The notes under the pieces: model-generated | What the model was told of the DNA's origin: nothing | Database searches by the model: none | What the model saw: the letters and a program-made list of their open reading frames with translations, nothing else | In this document: piece by piece, positions 11,501 through 22,991 of the stretch | Layout: the number at the start of each line of letters is the position of its first letter | Numbering within the stretch: the stretch's first letter is position 1 | Translations under genes and position numbers: made by a program | Assembly: GCF_900005765.1 (NCBI RefSeq) | Contig: NC_041686.1 | Location: 434,001 to 498,000, forward strand | Reading direction: 5' to 3' | DNA from: Plasmodium relictum | Lineage: Eukaryota > Apicomplexa > Aconoidasida > Haemosporida > Plasmodiidae | Length of the DNA: 64,000 bases

Positions 11501-14500
11501 CAAATGGTTCTGATTCTGATTCTGATTCTGATTTTGAATCAGACGATGATGATGAAGAGGAGGAAGAGGAAGAGGAAGAGGAAGAGGAAGAGGAAGAAGA
11601 GGATGAAGAAGAAGAAGAAGATGAAGATGAAGAAGAAGATAACAATAAAGATGAAGAAGATGAAGATGAGGAAGAAGAAGATGAAGATGAAAATGAAGAT
11701 GAAGAAGATGGAGAAGAAGATGAGAATGAAGATGAAGAAGATGATAATGAAGATGAGGATGAAGAAGATGAGGAAGATGAAGAAGAAGAAGATGAGGAAG
11801 ATGAAGAAGAAGATGAGGAAGATGAAGAAGAAGAAGATGAAGAAGATGAAGAAAAAGAAGAGGATGAGGAGGAAGATGAAGATGGAGATGAAGAAGAAGA
11901 TGAAGAAGAAGATGAAGAAGAAGAAGAGGATGAGGAGGAAGAAGATGAGGGGGAAGAAGAAGAGGATGAGGAAGAGGAAGCAGAAGAAAAAAAAGAATGT
12001 AAAAAGGAAGAAAGAGAAGACGAAGATGAAGATGAAGAAAATGAAGAGGAAGAGGAAGAGGAAGATATTGATGAATATGATGCTAAATATGAAGAATACG
12101 ATGATGAATTTGACGAGGAATATGAAATGGATAGTGAGGATGAAAATTATGATGAAGATGATGATGAAAATGAAGACATAGATGACTATGAGAAGGAAGA
12201 AGAAAATGAGGAAGATGTGATGTATGATGATGAACATGAAGAATACGAAGAGGAAGAAGAAGAATTAAGTGACAATGATGAATATAAGTATAATGAAGAG
12301 AAAAATTTAGATAATGATGATGAAAAAAAAAATAAAAAGAGAGAAAAAAAAAACAGAGGCAAATATACTTATGAAAACAAATATGAAAGTGAGCATGAAA
12401 CATATAGAAATGATAATTATTATAATGAAAAAAAGAATATTTATCTTAAAAAAAAAAAAAAAAAATTTAAACATAATTATATATATTTAAAAAATTTATT
12501 TAAAGAAAATGTATGTATAAATACATTAAATGTTTCAAATTTTATATCTGTTAGTAAAGATAAGCTAACAGCTACTTATACTGCATGGGGAAAGCATACT
12601 GATATTGCATGTGTTCAAGTTAACAAATGTGCTTTAAGAGATTGTAGTATATATTATTTTGAAGTTGAAGTCTTAAATTGCACAAATTTTTCTAAAATTG
12701 TTATTGGAATGACAAGCAAAAATTATACTATTAATAAAAATCCTGGTTCAGAATATAATTCCTTTGGATATAAAAATGATGATGGAAAAAAAATTATTGA
12801 TGGAAAAATTGAAAATTATTGTAGTGGGTATGCAAAGCATGATATTATTGGGTGTGGTATTAATTATTTTGATAATAGTGCCTTTTTTACGAAAAATGGA
12901 AAATACTTAGGTAAAGCTTGCATAATAAATTCTAAGTATAATTATTATGCTACTGTTGGTTTGAGTACATTAGGAGATAAAATTAAATTTCATTTAAATA
13001 AATTCTGTTTTGATATTTATAATTTAATTTATGAAGAAAGTGAAAAAGAAAGAAAAATAATAAAATCCATTTACATTCAAAAAGATATATTTTCAGATAT
13101 CATTAAATCGCATTTGCTAAAATGTGGCTATTTAAAAACTTACAAATGCTTTGTAAATTACTTAGAAAAAAATAAAGTTTCTGATGATAATAATAGTATA
13201 GAAAGCTCTTCGAAGTATAAAAATGGATTAGATGAAAATTTTGCAACAAATATTTGTTCTTCTAAATTTTTAGAAAAAAAGTCTGATTCTTCATCAAATG
13301 ATAGCAATCAAAAGGAAGAGACGGAAAATAAAAAAAACATAAATGAAACAAAAAAGGTTGCAAAAAAAAATACAATTGACGAAACTAATGCATGCGAAGA
13401 GATGGTAAAAAAAAATGAAATAAATACAGATACAAAGGAAAATAACAATAGCGACCATTCTGAAGTAAAAAAATTAACTTCTAGTAAAGAAGATAATACT
13501 ATAAACTTAGAGAAATGTAAAAAAGAGGAAAGAAAGGAAAAAATTGGTCCTTTAAAAAATAATACTAATCTGAAAGAAATAACACAAGGTGAGACAAAAA
13601 AAAATTTTAATTCTCTTAATTTTGATAATATTACAATGGAAAATAAAATTTTAAAAAATATAGAAAATGACAAAGATGATAAAAATATATTAAATGCTTT
13701 CTTAATTAATTATTTAGATGTATATGATAAATTGGATAAAAATAGCAATACAAAGATGCCAAAAGTAGAATGTAATAATAAAATAACTGAAATAAATGAT
13801 GATACAAAAATGAATTCATCGATCATCTCATCTAGTAACAAAGATAAAATAGATGATAAAAAAAAGGAGGAAGTAAAAATGGATAATATAAAATCTGATC
13901 ATAATGACACAAAAAAAGATAATCAAAAAGATGAAGAAGAAAAAAGTTCTAAGGAAGTAAAGGAGGGAAAAGATTTAAATATGAAAGAAAATCTAAAAGA
14001 AAGAAAAATTGTAAGTAATGAAAAATTGAAAAAAGAAGAAGCAATGGAAAGTGGAAACAAAAGAGATTTAAAAGAAACAAAAGATGAGCATAATGTTAAT
14101 GATGAAAAAAGTAGAAAAGATGAAAAATGTATAAAAGACGAAAGTGACGTAAAAATTAAAGAAGAGGTACAACAAGAAAAGAATGTATATGATGAAAAAG
14201 ATAAAAATGAAAAAGAAGAAAAGCAAAAAATAGAAGATACAGAAAAAAATACACATGGTGAAGATTCTTATAACTCTTTAAAAAAGTGTGATTTTATTCA
14301 ATATAACTATTCAGATATTAATCTACAAAATTCTTTATGGGGATCTGAAAAAAATAGTTTAACTAATTTAATAAACTTGAGGAAGAATTCTAGTTCTTTA
14401 TTAATAAATAGATTAAGAAATAAAAGAAGTTTAACAACAAAAAATGATCATAGTGATTTAGCTGGTAATTTTGTTAGCACAAAAAAAGAATTAAAAAAAA

Positions 14501-16388
14501 GTGACAATGACATTAATAAAAAAATGCAGTTTCTACTTAAAGAAAAAAACAGCATATTTAAGAATGAGAAAAAGAGATTAAGCAAAAAGAACGGAAAAAA
14601 TTACTCTATAGATAATGAATATATTACAAAATATTTTGTGAATTTATATTTATCTAATGATAAGCTGAATAGAATGATAGACTCTTTAGAAACAAGATAT
14701 ATGATAAGAAACAGCATTATTAATGGTAATATTATAAATGCTTTAAATATATTAGAAAAGGAATATTCAGAACTATTTGCAAAAGAAAATGCTAGCTTCT
14801 GTATAGCGATGCTATATACACAGCAATTAATAGAAATCTTAAAACCTCATAAAACACTCATAAAAAAAATTTCTTTAAAAAAAGCAAAATATAAAAAATC
14901 AATACAAAGTGATGAAGATGATTTATTTAGTGAAAGTAGTTATAAAACGTATAATACATTAAGTGATAATCATTATTATGATGACATTAAAACGGAATAT
15001 AATTCATCTGATAGCTTGTTTTGTGATAACTCAAATGCTGAGAAGAATAATTGTAAGACACTTAAATTAGAAAAATTATATAAAAGGGATAAACATAAAA
15101 AAAATGATAAAATAGAAAAAAACTATAAATATTATAGTAACAGAAATAGTTTAAAATATAATAAAGTAACAGATAATTCATCAAATACTTTTTCAAAAGA
15201 TGTTCAATCCATATCTTTAGGCACTTATGAATCAAAAGAAGTTCCTAATAGTGATAATAAAAATGTTTTAACACAAAATGATAAAAAAGTTTATCAAGAG
15301 GGAGTCATAAAAGAAGAAAATCTTAGAAAAAACATAGATGGATATGATAATGATTTATCCTTAAAGAAAGAAGAATTAAAAATTGAAAAAATAATACATA
15401 AAAACATAAATTCCAATTATGATGAAGAATTTTCTAAGAAAAATAATTTACAAGAAGAATATAATGCTCATTATAATAAGTTATCTGAAGAATATAAATT
15501 TTTTAATGATGACAATCCTTATAATAATAAATACAATAATAAAAGTTATAAAATTACACATAAAGAAAAAGAAATTTTTTTTTCAAGTTCAAATGAAGAT
15601 ATTTCAGATTATGATAGTGATGATTCTAACTTTAAAGAAAAGCATTATGAATATAATGATATTAATTTTGATGAAATATATCAATATTTATGTAAGAATA
15701 AAATTTATCCTGATAATAGAGTAAAATATAAAAAAGATCATTTATATTTAGCTTTAATGTGGATAAAAGAAAAACTCTCCTTATTCAATAAATCAAAACT
15801 AGCTAATGTTCGACAGTGTATATTAGACACTACTTCTCTAATTGCTTATCAAAAACCTTATAAAGAGAAACATGTTCGTATGTTTTTTTCAAAAAATAGG
15901 AATTTGCTAACATATAATTCTATTAATGAAGGAATATTAAGTATTATTTACATATTTTCTTTTTTTTTTAATAAATATTTTTTATTTTCGTTGTCTTTTT
16001 TTTTAAATATATATTAATATAAAATATTCTGTTTATATGAAACTATTTTTTTTTTTTATACCTTATAAATATAATCAATTTCTTATTTATAAATTTTACA
16101 TTTTTTTTTTTTATAGATATCTGTTTAGATGTTCCTTTATATTCTCCTTTAGAAATAATAGTGAAACATTTAATTTTATGTAGAAATTTATTACGAGAAA
16201 AAAAAGGAAATATAGGTATCAAGTATGACTGTTGCTATGTTTGCCAACCTTATAAAAGATACATGATAAAAATAAAACATCAAAAAAAAAAAAGAAGATA
16301 CTTTAAGGAAAATACAAAATTAAAAAGTGAAAAATATCCATTAAATGGAAAATTTAATGAAGATAAGAGATTATCTATTTTTCAATAA
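8539..16388 (+). CDS. SPRY-LisH-CTLH-CRA protein, RanBPM/GID1-like, very large
   Basis: Probable scaffold of a CTLH/GID-type ubiquitin ligase. Exons 8539-15940 and 16117-16388 join in phase 1 (donor GTATTA, acceptor TTTTTTTTATAG), giving 2557 residues against roughly 500-950 in typical homologues. Domain order fits the family: SPRY/B30.2 at about 1345-1493 (YYFEVEVLN, then VIGMTSKN and FTKNGKYLGKA), a LisH-like helix pair at about 1510-1545, CTLH at about 2025-2085 (RNSIINGNIINALNILEKEY), and CRA from about 2380 into exon 2 (LALMWIKEKLS). The first 960 residues are basic and hydrophobic, with a strongly hydrophobic patch at about 630-690. They are followed by about 250 mostly Glu/Asp residues at about 995-1245. 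Long Lys/Asn/Glu linkers separate the C-terminal domains. The ATG is preceded directly by a splice-acceptor-like TTTTTTTTTAATGCAG (8521-8536), so a 5' UTR intron or an extra upstream exon is possible. The exact substrate and E3 role are inference. Confidence 0.8.
11500..12290 (+). repeat. Acidic GAA/GAT/GAG codon repeat inside the SPRY/CTLH gene
   Basis: About 790 bp of imperfect purine trinucleotide repeat, almost all GAA, GAG and GAT. It encodes a Glu/Asp tract with occasional Gly, Asn and Tyr. Because the repeat is so regular it is also open in other frames and on the opposite strand, producing Met/Lys-rich and Phe/Ile-rich shadows that should not be called genes. Confidence 0.9.
15941..16116 (+). 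other. Intron of the SPRY/CTLH gene
   Basis: The 176-bp intron starts GTATTA and ends TTTTTTTTTATAG. Exon 1 ends on the first base of a codon, and the second exon supplies two bases (phase 1). The joined frame continues the CRA region with ICLDVPLYSPLEIIVKHL, whereas read-through gives Phe-rich noise. Confidence 0.8.
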
Positions 16389-17076
16389 AATTAGCTTATA
16401 TAATAGTTTTATTTTGTTATATATATATATATTTATATCATGTAAGTTTTTCATTTTTTTTTTTAATTTTAATTTTTTTGCGTTATTTTTACAAAAAAAA
16501 ACTATATTTTTATATACATATTATGAGTTTTTTTTTTATTTCTTTGTAAATCGTTAGTACCATTTTTTTTCATATAAAAGAATAATTTTCATTAACATTT
16601 TTTAAAAATTAAAATTTATATAAACTAGTTAAATTTTTAATTAAAACTGTTTTATGATTTATAATTTTTTATAAAAAAAAAAAAAAAATTCTTATTATGT
16701 TCTCATTATCATATATATTTTAGTTTTATTGCTAAAAATGAATTCATTTCTTTTTTTATATACAATTAAATTTAAAAAAAAAAAAAATTAAAAAAGTATA
16801 TTGAACTTTTTAAATACTTGTTTCCATTTTTCGAATAAAATGTAAGTTTGTGTAAATTAAAACTTGTTTTAATAAAAATTTATTAAAAATATAGCATATA
16901 AATATAAAAAAAAAAACAAATAAACATAGAAAGAAATGCATAAATATATAAATGTAATTGCATATATGAAATAAAAAAAAATTTTGTTATTAGGAAATCA
17001 TAAAATAAATATGCAAGTTAGGGAATATACTAAAATAAAATTAGCACTAAATTAAAAAGTTTTAATTACTATAATA
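16389..17076. other. Intergenic region upstream of MRK
   Basis: 0.7 kb of AT-rich DNA between two plus-strand genes. It must hold the 3' UTR of the SPRY/CTLH gene and the MRK promoter. The overlapping frame 16345-16557 is low complexity. Nothing else is visible. Confidence 0.6.
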
Positions 17077-18051
17077 ATGGAAAATAATTCAGTAGAAAGA
17101 TATATCTTTAAGCCCAACTTTTTGGGAGAAGGTTCTTATGGTAAAGTATATAAAGCATTTGATACAATATTAAAAAAAGAGGTTGCAATTAAAAAAATGA
17201 AAATAAATAAAATAAGTAATTATATTGATGAATGTGGTATAAATTTTGTATTATTAAGAGAAATAAAAATAATGAAAGAAATAAAACATAGGAATATTAT
17301 GACAGCTCTAGATTTGTATTGTGAAAAAGATTATATAAACTTAGTAATGGAAATAATGGATTTTGACTTAGCTAAAATTATTAATCGTAAAATTTTTTTA
17401 AATGATAGCCAAAAGAAATGCATTCTATTACAAATTTTAAATGGATTAAAAGTTTTACATAATTATTATTTTATGCATCGAGACTTATCACCTGCAAATA
17501 TATTTATAAATAAAAAAGGAGAAGTCAAAATAGCTGATTTTGGTTTATCTTCTAAATACGCTTTTGATATGTATTCAGATAAAATAACAAAAGATAAAAA
17601 TAAAAAGAATTTAAATTTAACAAATAAAGTAGTGACATTATGGTATAGAGCACCTGAATTATTATTGGGTAGTAATAAATACAATTCTTCTATTGATATG
17701 TGGAGTTTTGGTTGTATTTTTGCTGAACTTTTATTGCAAAAACCTTTATTTCCTGGAGAAAATGAAATTGATCAATTAGGAAAAATATTTTTTCTTTTAG
17801 GTACACCTAGTGAAGATAACTGGCCGGAGTCTTCATATCTTCCTTTATATACAGAATTTACAAAATCAAGCAAAAAGGATTTTAAAACAATTTTTAAAAA
17901 TGAAGATGATGACTGTATTGACTTATTAATGTCATTATTAAAATTAAATTCTCATGAACGTATAAGTGCAGAAGATGCCTTAAAACATAAATACTTTTTT
18001 AATGATCCTTTACCATGTGATATATCACAGTTACCTTTTAGTGATTTATAA
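17077..18051 (+). CDS. MRK: MO15-related CDK-type protein kinase MRK
   Basis: Cyclin-dependent Ser/Thr kinase of the CDK7/MO15 class, 324 residues in a single exon. It carries a Gly loop GEGSYGKVY (17-25), VAIKK with the ATP lysine at 39, a cyclin-binding helix NFVLLRE in place of PSTAIRE, the catalytic loop HRDLSPANIFI (134-144; Asp136, Asn141), DFG at 154-156, and an activation segment ending VVTLWYRAPELLLG. A Lys/Asn-rich insertion lengthens the activation loop. The CDK lysine two residues after the catalytic Asp (HRDxKxxN) is Ser138 here. In P. falciparum, Pfmrk has been linked to a MAT1-like partner and to cyclins, and is thought to be nuclear. Its role in transcription or DNA replication control is family knowledge; cyclin use here is inference. 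Confidence 0.93.
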   Translation: MENNSVERYIFKPNFLGEGSYGKVYKAFDTILKKEVAIKKMKINKISNYIDECGINFVLLREIKIMKEIKHRNIMTALDLYCEKDYINLVMEIMDFDLAKIINRKIFLNDSQKKCILLQILNGLKVLHNYYFMHRDLSPANIFINKKGEVKIADFGLSSKYAFDMYSDKITKDKNKKNLNLTNKVVTLWYRAPELLLGSNKYNSSIDMWSFGCIFAELLLQKPLFPGENEIDQLGKIFFLLGTPSEDNWPESSYLPLYTEFTKSSKKDFKTIFKNEDDDCIDLLMSLLKLNSHERISAEDALKHKYFFNDPLPCDISQLPFSDL

Positions 18052-18992
18052 TGAAAAAATTGGTTCATGATAATTCTATAAGACTTTCAAATTTTATTAT
18101 CATTTAAAACTTTTTATATACAATAATATCTTAAAAATTTACTAAACTCATCTTTTTTATATATTATCAAATAAATTTTAATTTTGTTTTATATGTTTTC
18201 AAAAATAATTCTTAATTCTTATTTATGTTCTTTTTATTATATTTTTATATTGAACAATTTCATCTTATTTTCTCTTTTTCTTTTTTTTTTTTTTTAGTAT
18301 TACCAGTTTATCTTTTTAAACATTTAATAACAAAAAAAAAAAAATAAATAAATAAAAATAAAAATAAAAACTTCTAATCCTTTTTTTTTTTTTTTGTAAA
18401 ATACTTATTTTTGTAATTGTTCCTTTTACCAAAATCAAATTATAGAATTGGCTGTAAAATAAGAAATAAAATACTCATATAAATTTAAGATGAAAAACAA
18501 CGTACAAATAAACTTTTTAAAAAAATATTTTATTTTTTTTATACTTTTTTGTTAAGAAATTTTTAAAATTATTGTAATCTTAAGAAAATTATTATATTTT
18601 TCTTCACAAATTTATAATATTTTAATGTATTATACATAATTATTATTAGAAAAAAATATATTCATTTTTTTTCCTAAATAAATATATAATTTATTAATTA
18701 TTCATAATAAAATAGTAATATTTCTTTCATTTTTTTTTTTTTTTGTTATACATTTTTTTTTGAAAAACTTCATATAATTTAATGGTAAGATAAGCATATA
18801 TAATTTTTTTTTTTTTATATTTAATAAACTTTGTACATAAAAGGAAGAAAAAACATTTTTTCTTTTTCTTTTTATATATTTTAGGAGAGGGGAGAAGAAA
18901 AAAAAAAGATATAGCTTTATTTACTAATAAAATGATTCGAATAATTATTTGAATATTGTATTAAAAATTAAATTAAAATAACGAAACTGAAC
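18052..18992. other. Intergenic region between MRK and the 1332-residue gene
   Basis: 0.94 kb of AT-rich DNA with several T runs over 12 bases and no open frame of interest. It is probably the 3' UTR of MRK plus the promoter of the next plus-strand gene. Confidence 0.6.
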
Positions 18993-21900
18993 ATGGAAGA
19001 TTTATTTGAAGTAAATAACAATGATACAAATTTGTATAATGATTTCAATGGTTTAATAAATATAGATCATAAAGAATGTGAAAGTTCAGATGAAGAAAAT
19101 TTATTCTCAAACATTAATGTTAACAACAGTATTTTATCTTATAAGAAGGAAAAATATTTGAAAATAATAAAACAAATATGCAATCGTAACGATTTGAAAT
19201 ATTTTAACTATTACATTAATAATTTTGAAAAAATACAAAATATTAAAGGAATAAAAGTAAAGGGAGAAAATAAGATATGTGTTTTAGTACTTTGCTTGAA
19301 TTTTATATATTGTAATTTAAATAATGAGATTATGACTCTACATGAATTAAAATATCAGTTAAAAGAAAATATTTCTAAAAAAAAAATTTATTGCAAACAT
19401 CTGGCAAAAATTATATTTAATATATGTAATAGATTAGACATAAAAAATTTTATTAATTGTGATTTATTGCCTTTTATGGAGAAATATATAACCAATATGG
19501 TTAGGAGAATTAAAAATTTTAATAATACAAATAAAAAAAGTTCAAAAATTCAAAAGAGAGTAAATATATTTGATGATATATTTGACCTTATAAATAATTG
19601 TAGTGACGATAATTCATTGAAATCAGAAAATAAATCTTCTAATGAAGACTATTATGGAGAAGTAAAAGAAGAAAAAGAATTAAAATATGCTAATAGTCTA
19701 AATAATAAAATTAAAAAAAATATAAGAGCAGATATGAGTAATGATGAAAGTAATAGCAAAAAAAAATATAGGGCAAGTACAATTCCAGAAAATGAAAATG
19801 TATGTATTAATGAAGAAGTAAATGAAGAAATAGAAATTAAAGAAAATTTTTTATATAATTATTCTTCATTGCACATTGAAGATATTAAGGATGTGCATAA
19901 ATTAAGTAAATTCAATAATTGTAAATTTGAATCATTATATAAGAATAGTAGCGATTATTTCAAGGATAAAAAAAATGATATTAATGAAATTAGCAATAAT
20001 TATTATTATGATAGCAATGAATATAGTATCTTAGATTGTAAAAATTTTACAAATAGTAATCATGATGAATATTATTCTGAAGAAAATAACAATATTAAAT
20101 ATGAAAATGAAAATATATTATTAACAAAAGTCCCAAAAAAGTATAATGTAGAATCAAAAAAAGAAAAGCAAAACAACGAAAAAAAAATTATTGAATATTT
20201 AGAAAAAAATATTACATTACTTTCTTTGTATTCTTGTATTTTATATTCTTTTTACATATTATGGAATCGTCAAGAAAATTTAGATATGAATGTACATAAT
20301 AATAAGAATAGATGCTACGGTGGGAATTTACACTATCTCCTTTGTTCATGTGTTATTATAACATTTAATGTATTTAATATTAAAATAAAAGATCATTTTA
20401 TATGCTACTGCTTAAATGTTACTCAACATGCAATAATATCAAAAAAGAAGAAAATATTAAATTTTTTTTTAAATACAATTAATGAATTCTTAGGAATAGA
20501 TATAAGTTCTTATAAAAAAATATTTTTGTATATAAGAGTAATTTTCAGTAATTATATATTAATACAAATGTATTTATTTTATATTATAAAAAAATATAAA
20601 TTAATGAATAAAAATAATTTCTTATTTTCCTTAAAGCAACTTCAAATATATTTAGCTAAATTATTTTCTATTATTCAAAAGAAATTCCTTAATTTATCTG
20701 ATATTATAGTTGACTACAATTTTTTATTTCGATCTGAATGTGTTTATAAAAAAATTCAACAAATAGTTTCTCAAAATCAGGATTTTATATATTTAAAAAG
20801 GCAAATAAAAGATTTAATTAAGAACTATTTGACTGAAGAAGAAAAAAAAAAATTTTATGAATACAATTTTAATGAATCTTACGATATAGATTTAAGCAAT
20901 ATCAATTCTTATCTAAATAAATTAGTATCATACGGATTACTAAATAGTGAAGATGCCAATGTCGATGATTCTCATCAGACTCATAAAGTAAGTGATAATT
21001 TGAAAATAAAAAATATTCATTATGATAAAACTTCTAATATAAGAAATATAAATATAAACGGAAAAAAAGCACTTAACTTATCTCTCCATAGAAATGTGAG
21101 TAGGAACATAAGTTATAACAATAATTATATTAGTATCAATAAGCCTGTTAACAATTATAATAATAATGATACAAATAGATGCAATGATAGTACAAATAGT
21201 AATATTGATAATAATTCTTTTAGTTGTAATGCTAATAATAGCATTAATAATGATTGCAATCTTACTAATAATGATTATAATAATAACAGAGATAATAATG
21301 ATGAAACTACTACTACTACTACTACTACTACTAATAATAATAATAATAGTAATAATAATGATTATAATAATAATACTAATTATAATAATAAAAATAATAA
21401 TACTAGAAATAACAATGATAATGATGCTAATAGTAATAATAATATTAATATTTTTAATTATGAAAGAATTAGAATTATTAATTATGGCAGCATCACTGCT
21501 AATGGATATAATCAATCACATAAAATCCATAGTAATAATGCATATAATAATATTTTGGACAGTAAGAACTTAAATTGCTATAATAAATTAAATAAGAATA
21601 GTAACATGAAACCATTAGTAAATAAATTGAATTTTGTAAATAATATTGATTTGGAAAATTGCTTAAAAGATATGAAAAATTTAGGGAATTATAATTTTTC
21701 AAATTTTTTAGAAGAATATGATACAATAAAAGATGGAGATATTTCACTAGATTTTTTTAACCATATAGATATTTTAAAAAAAATAAATTTATCAACTATA
21801 AATGATAAAAATATAGAAATTATATGCTATTATAATATAAAAATAATTGTACAATTTTTATTTTTTACTATTTTAAAAAGTGTTATATATAACTGCTACT

Positions 21901-22991
21901 CTTTAAGTTTTTTTAGTTTAAGTAATTTACATCATTTTATTTCTTGTAGGAAAAATTCGAAAAACATTCTGTGGGAATGTAATGAAGAAATAGAAAATAT
22001 TAATATTTTTTTAAAAAAAAAACTAACTAGAAAGCTAAAAGAAACTAAAAATAAAAAATACAGCCTGGAAAAATACTTTTTTTGTGAACAAATTTATTAT
22101 ATAGAAAATTTTCAAAATTCTAAATTATATAAGGAGAACTTTGAAGAATTTTTAAAAGACAAAAAAATTATCCTAAAAAATATAACCGAATTAATAAAAA
22201 ATGATGATGCTAATGATGTAAATAAAATTAATTGCGTAGGAGATTCAAATATCCATTTTATTTCGAATTCAAATGAAAATAACTACTTTACATATTCAAA
22301 TAATAATAATAATAATAATAATGAATATAATTATAATTTTATGAAAGAAGGAAACATACAGACAAAAGATTTAATAGAAAATAGAAATAATCAAAAAAAA
22401 GGGAAGAATAAAAAAAAAATAAAAACAATAATATATCATTATGATGTATTACATGAAAATTTTAATGAATATAGTTATTTAAAAAAAGAATCATTCAATT
22501 TTTTTGATAATATTTATAATATTAAGATGATGAAAGAATATAAAGATTTAGAAATAGAAATTCTAAAAAATAATTTTAATAAATTCCTATTCGGTATGTT
22601 CAATAATATGAACTATTCATTTGGTAGTAAAAAGAAAAAATTAATAAAAATGAATAATTGCTTGTATCATACATATCATTTAATAGGAATTAAGAAACTA
22701 TCGAACATTGGTTATATCTTTACTTTTAAAAATGAATTGAATGATAATTATTCAAAAGTTTTAAAAACTAAGTTTTCTAATATATTGTCCTTAGAAGATG
22801 TTAACTTTTTATTTAATAGATTCTTTTATTTTTTATTTAGTTACATAAAAAAGTTTTGTTGTTTTTCTAATAAAAATGGCAAAGAATCTGATTTAGATAG
22901 AAAAAGCTTAAATACAGTTGATATATGTTTATGTAATAAGATCAAATGTTGCTATAAAATTAAAACAATTGTTGTATTTGGAAACTTTTAA
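18993..22991 (+). CDS. Asn-rich conserved-type protein of unknown function
   Basis: 1332 residues, one exon, not recognised. Ordered-looking blocks lie at about 45-175, 400-620, 880-1000 and 1160-1332, separated by Asn/Lys/Asp-rich low complexity. The first block has alternating helices with KVKGENKICVLVLCLNFIYC followed by SKKKIYCKHLAKIIFNIC. This resembles the helix spacing of a cyclin/TFIIB-type repeat, in which a kG(r) motif precedes an Ala/Cys-rich helix. A second helical block at about 400-510 could be a companion repeat. No zinc ribbon precedes it. Residues about 700-830 are an Asn tract interrupted by nine consecutive Thr codons (ACT). The C-terminus is Cys-rich. It converges with ADA2, 0.9 kb away. 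The coding status is firm; the fold suggestion is weak. Confidence 0.85.
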   Translation: MEDLFEVNNNDTNLYNDFNGLINIDHKECESSDEENLFSNINVNNSILSYKKEKYLKIIKQICNRNDLKYFNYYINNFEKIQNIKGIKVKGENKICVLVLCLNFIYCNLNNEIMTLHELKYQLKENISKKKIYCKHLAKIIFNICNRLDIKNFINCDLLPFMEKYITNMVRRIKNFNNTNKKSSKIQKRVNIFDDIFDLINNCSDDNSLKSENKSSNEDYYGEVKEEKELKYANSLNNKIKKNIRADMSNDESNSKKKYRASTIPENENVCINEEVNEEIEIKENFLYNYSSLHIEDIKDVHKLSKFNNCKFESLYKNSSDYFKDKKNDINEISNNYYYDSNEYSILDCKNFTNSNHDEYYSEENNNIKYENENILLTKVPKKYNVESKKEKQNNEKKIIEYLEKNITLLSLYSCILYSFYILWNRQENLDMNVHNNKNRCYGGNLHYLLCSCVIITFNVFNIKIKDHFICYCLNVTQHAIISKKKKILNFFLNTINEFLGIDISSYKKIFLYIRVIFSNYILIQMYLFYIIKKYKLMNKNNFLFSLKQLQIYLAKLFSIIQKKFLNLSDIIVDYNFLFRSECVYKKIQQIVSQNQDFIYLKRQIKDLIKNYLTEEEKKKFYEYNFNESYDIDLSNINSYLNKLVSYGLLNSEDANVDDSHQTHKVSDNLKIKNIHYDKTSNIRNININGKKALNLSLHRNVSRNISYNNNYISINKPVNNYNNNDTNRCNDSTNSNIDNNSFSCNANNSINNDCNLTNNDYNNNRDNNDETTTTTTTTTNNNNNSNNNDYNNNTNYNNKNNNTRNNNDNDANSNNNINIFNYERIRIINYGSITANGYNQSHKIHSNNAYNNILDSKNLNCYNKLNKNSNMKPLVNKLNFVNNIDLENCLKDMKNLGNYNFSNFLEEYDTIKDGDISLDFFNHIDILKKINLSTINDKNIEIICYYNIKIIVQFLFFTILKSVIYNCYSLSFFSLSNLHHFISCRKNSKNILWECNEEIENINIFLKKKLTRKLKETKNKKYSLEKYFFCEQIYYIENFQNSKLYKENFEEFLKDKKIILKNITELIKNDDANDVNKINCVGDSNIHFISNSNENNYFTYSNNNNNNNNEYNYNFMKEGNIQTKDLIENRNNQKKGKNKKKIKTIIYHYDVLHENFNEYSYLKKESFNFFDNIYNIKMMKEYKDLEIEILKNNFNKFLFGMFNNMNYSFGSKKKKLIKMNNCLYHTYHLIGIKKLSNIGYIFTFKNELNDNYSKVLKTKFSNILSLEDVNFLFNRFFYFLFSYIKKFCCFSNKNGKESDLDRKSLNTVDICLCNKIKCCYKIKTIVVFGNF
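21306..21460 (+). repeat. (ACT)9 and AAT-rich codon repeats
   Basis: Nine ACT codons are followed by a long imperfect AAT/GAT/AAC repeat inside the 1332-residue gene. They encode Thr9 and an Asn-rich linker. The repeats also keep other frames open, including a Ile/Ser-rich one on the minus strand, which are shadows. Confidence 0.9.

Noticed and set aside
11498-12237. Long open frames on both strands over the acidic region
   Set aside because: They are frame-shifted or antisense translations of the GAA/GAT repeat in the SPRY/CTLH gene, giving Met/Lys or Phe/Ile monotony.
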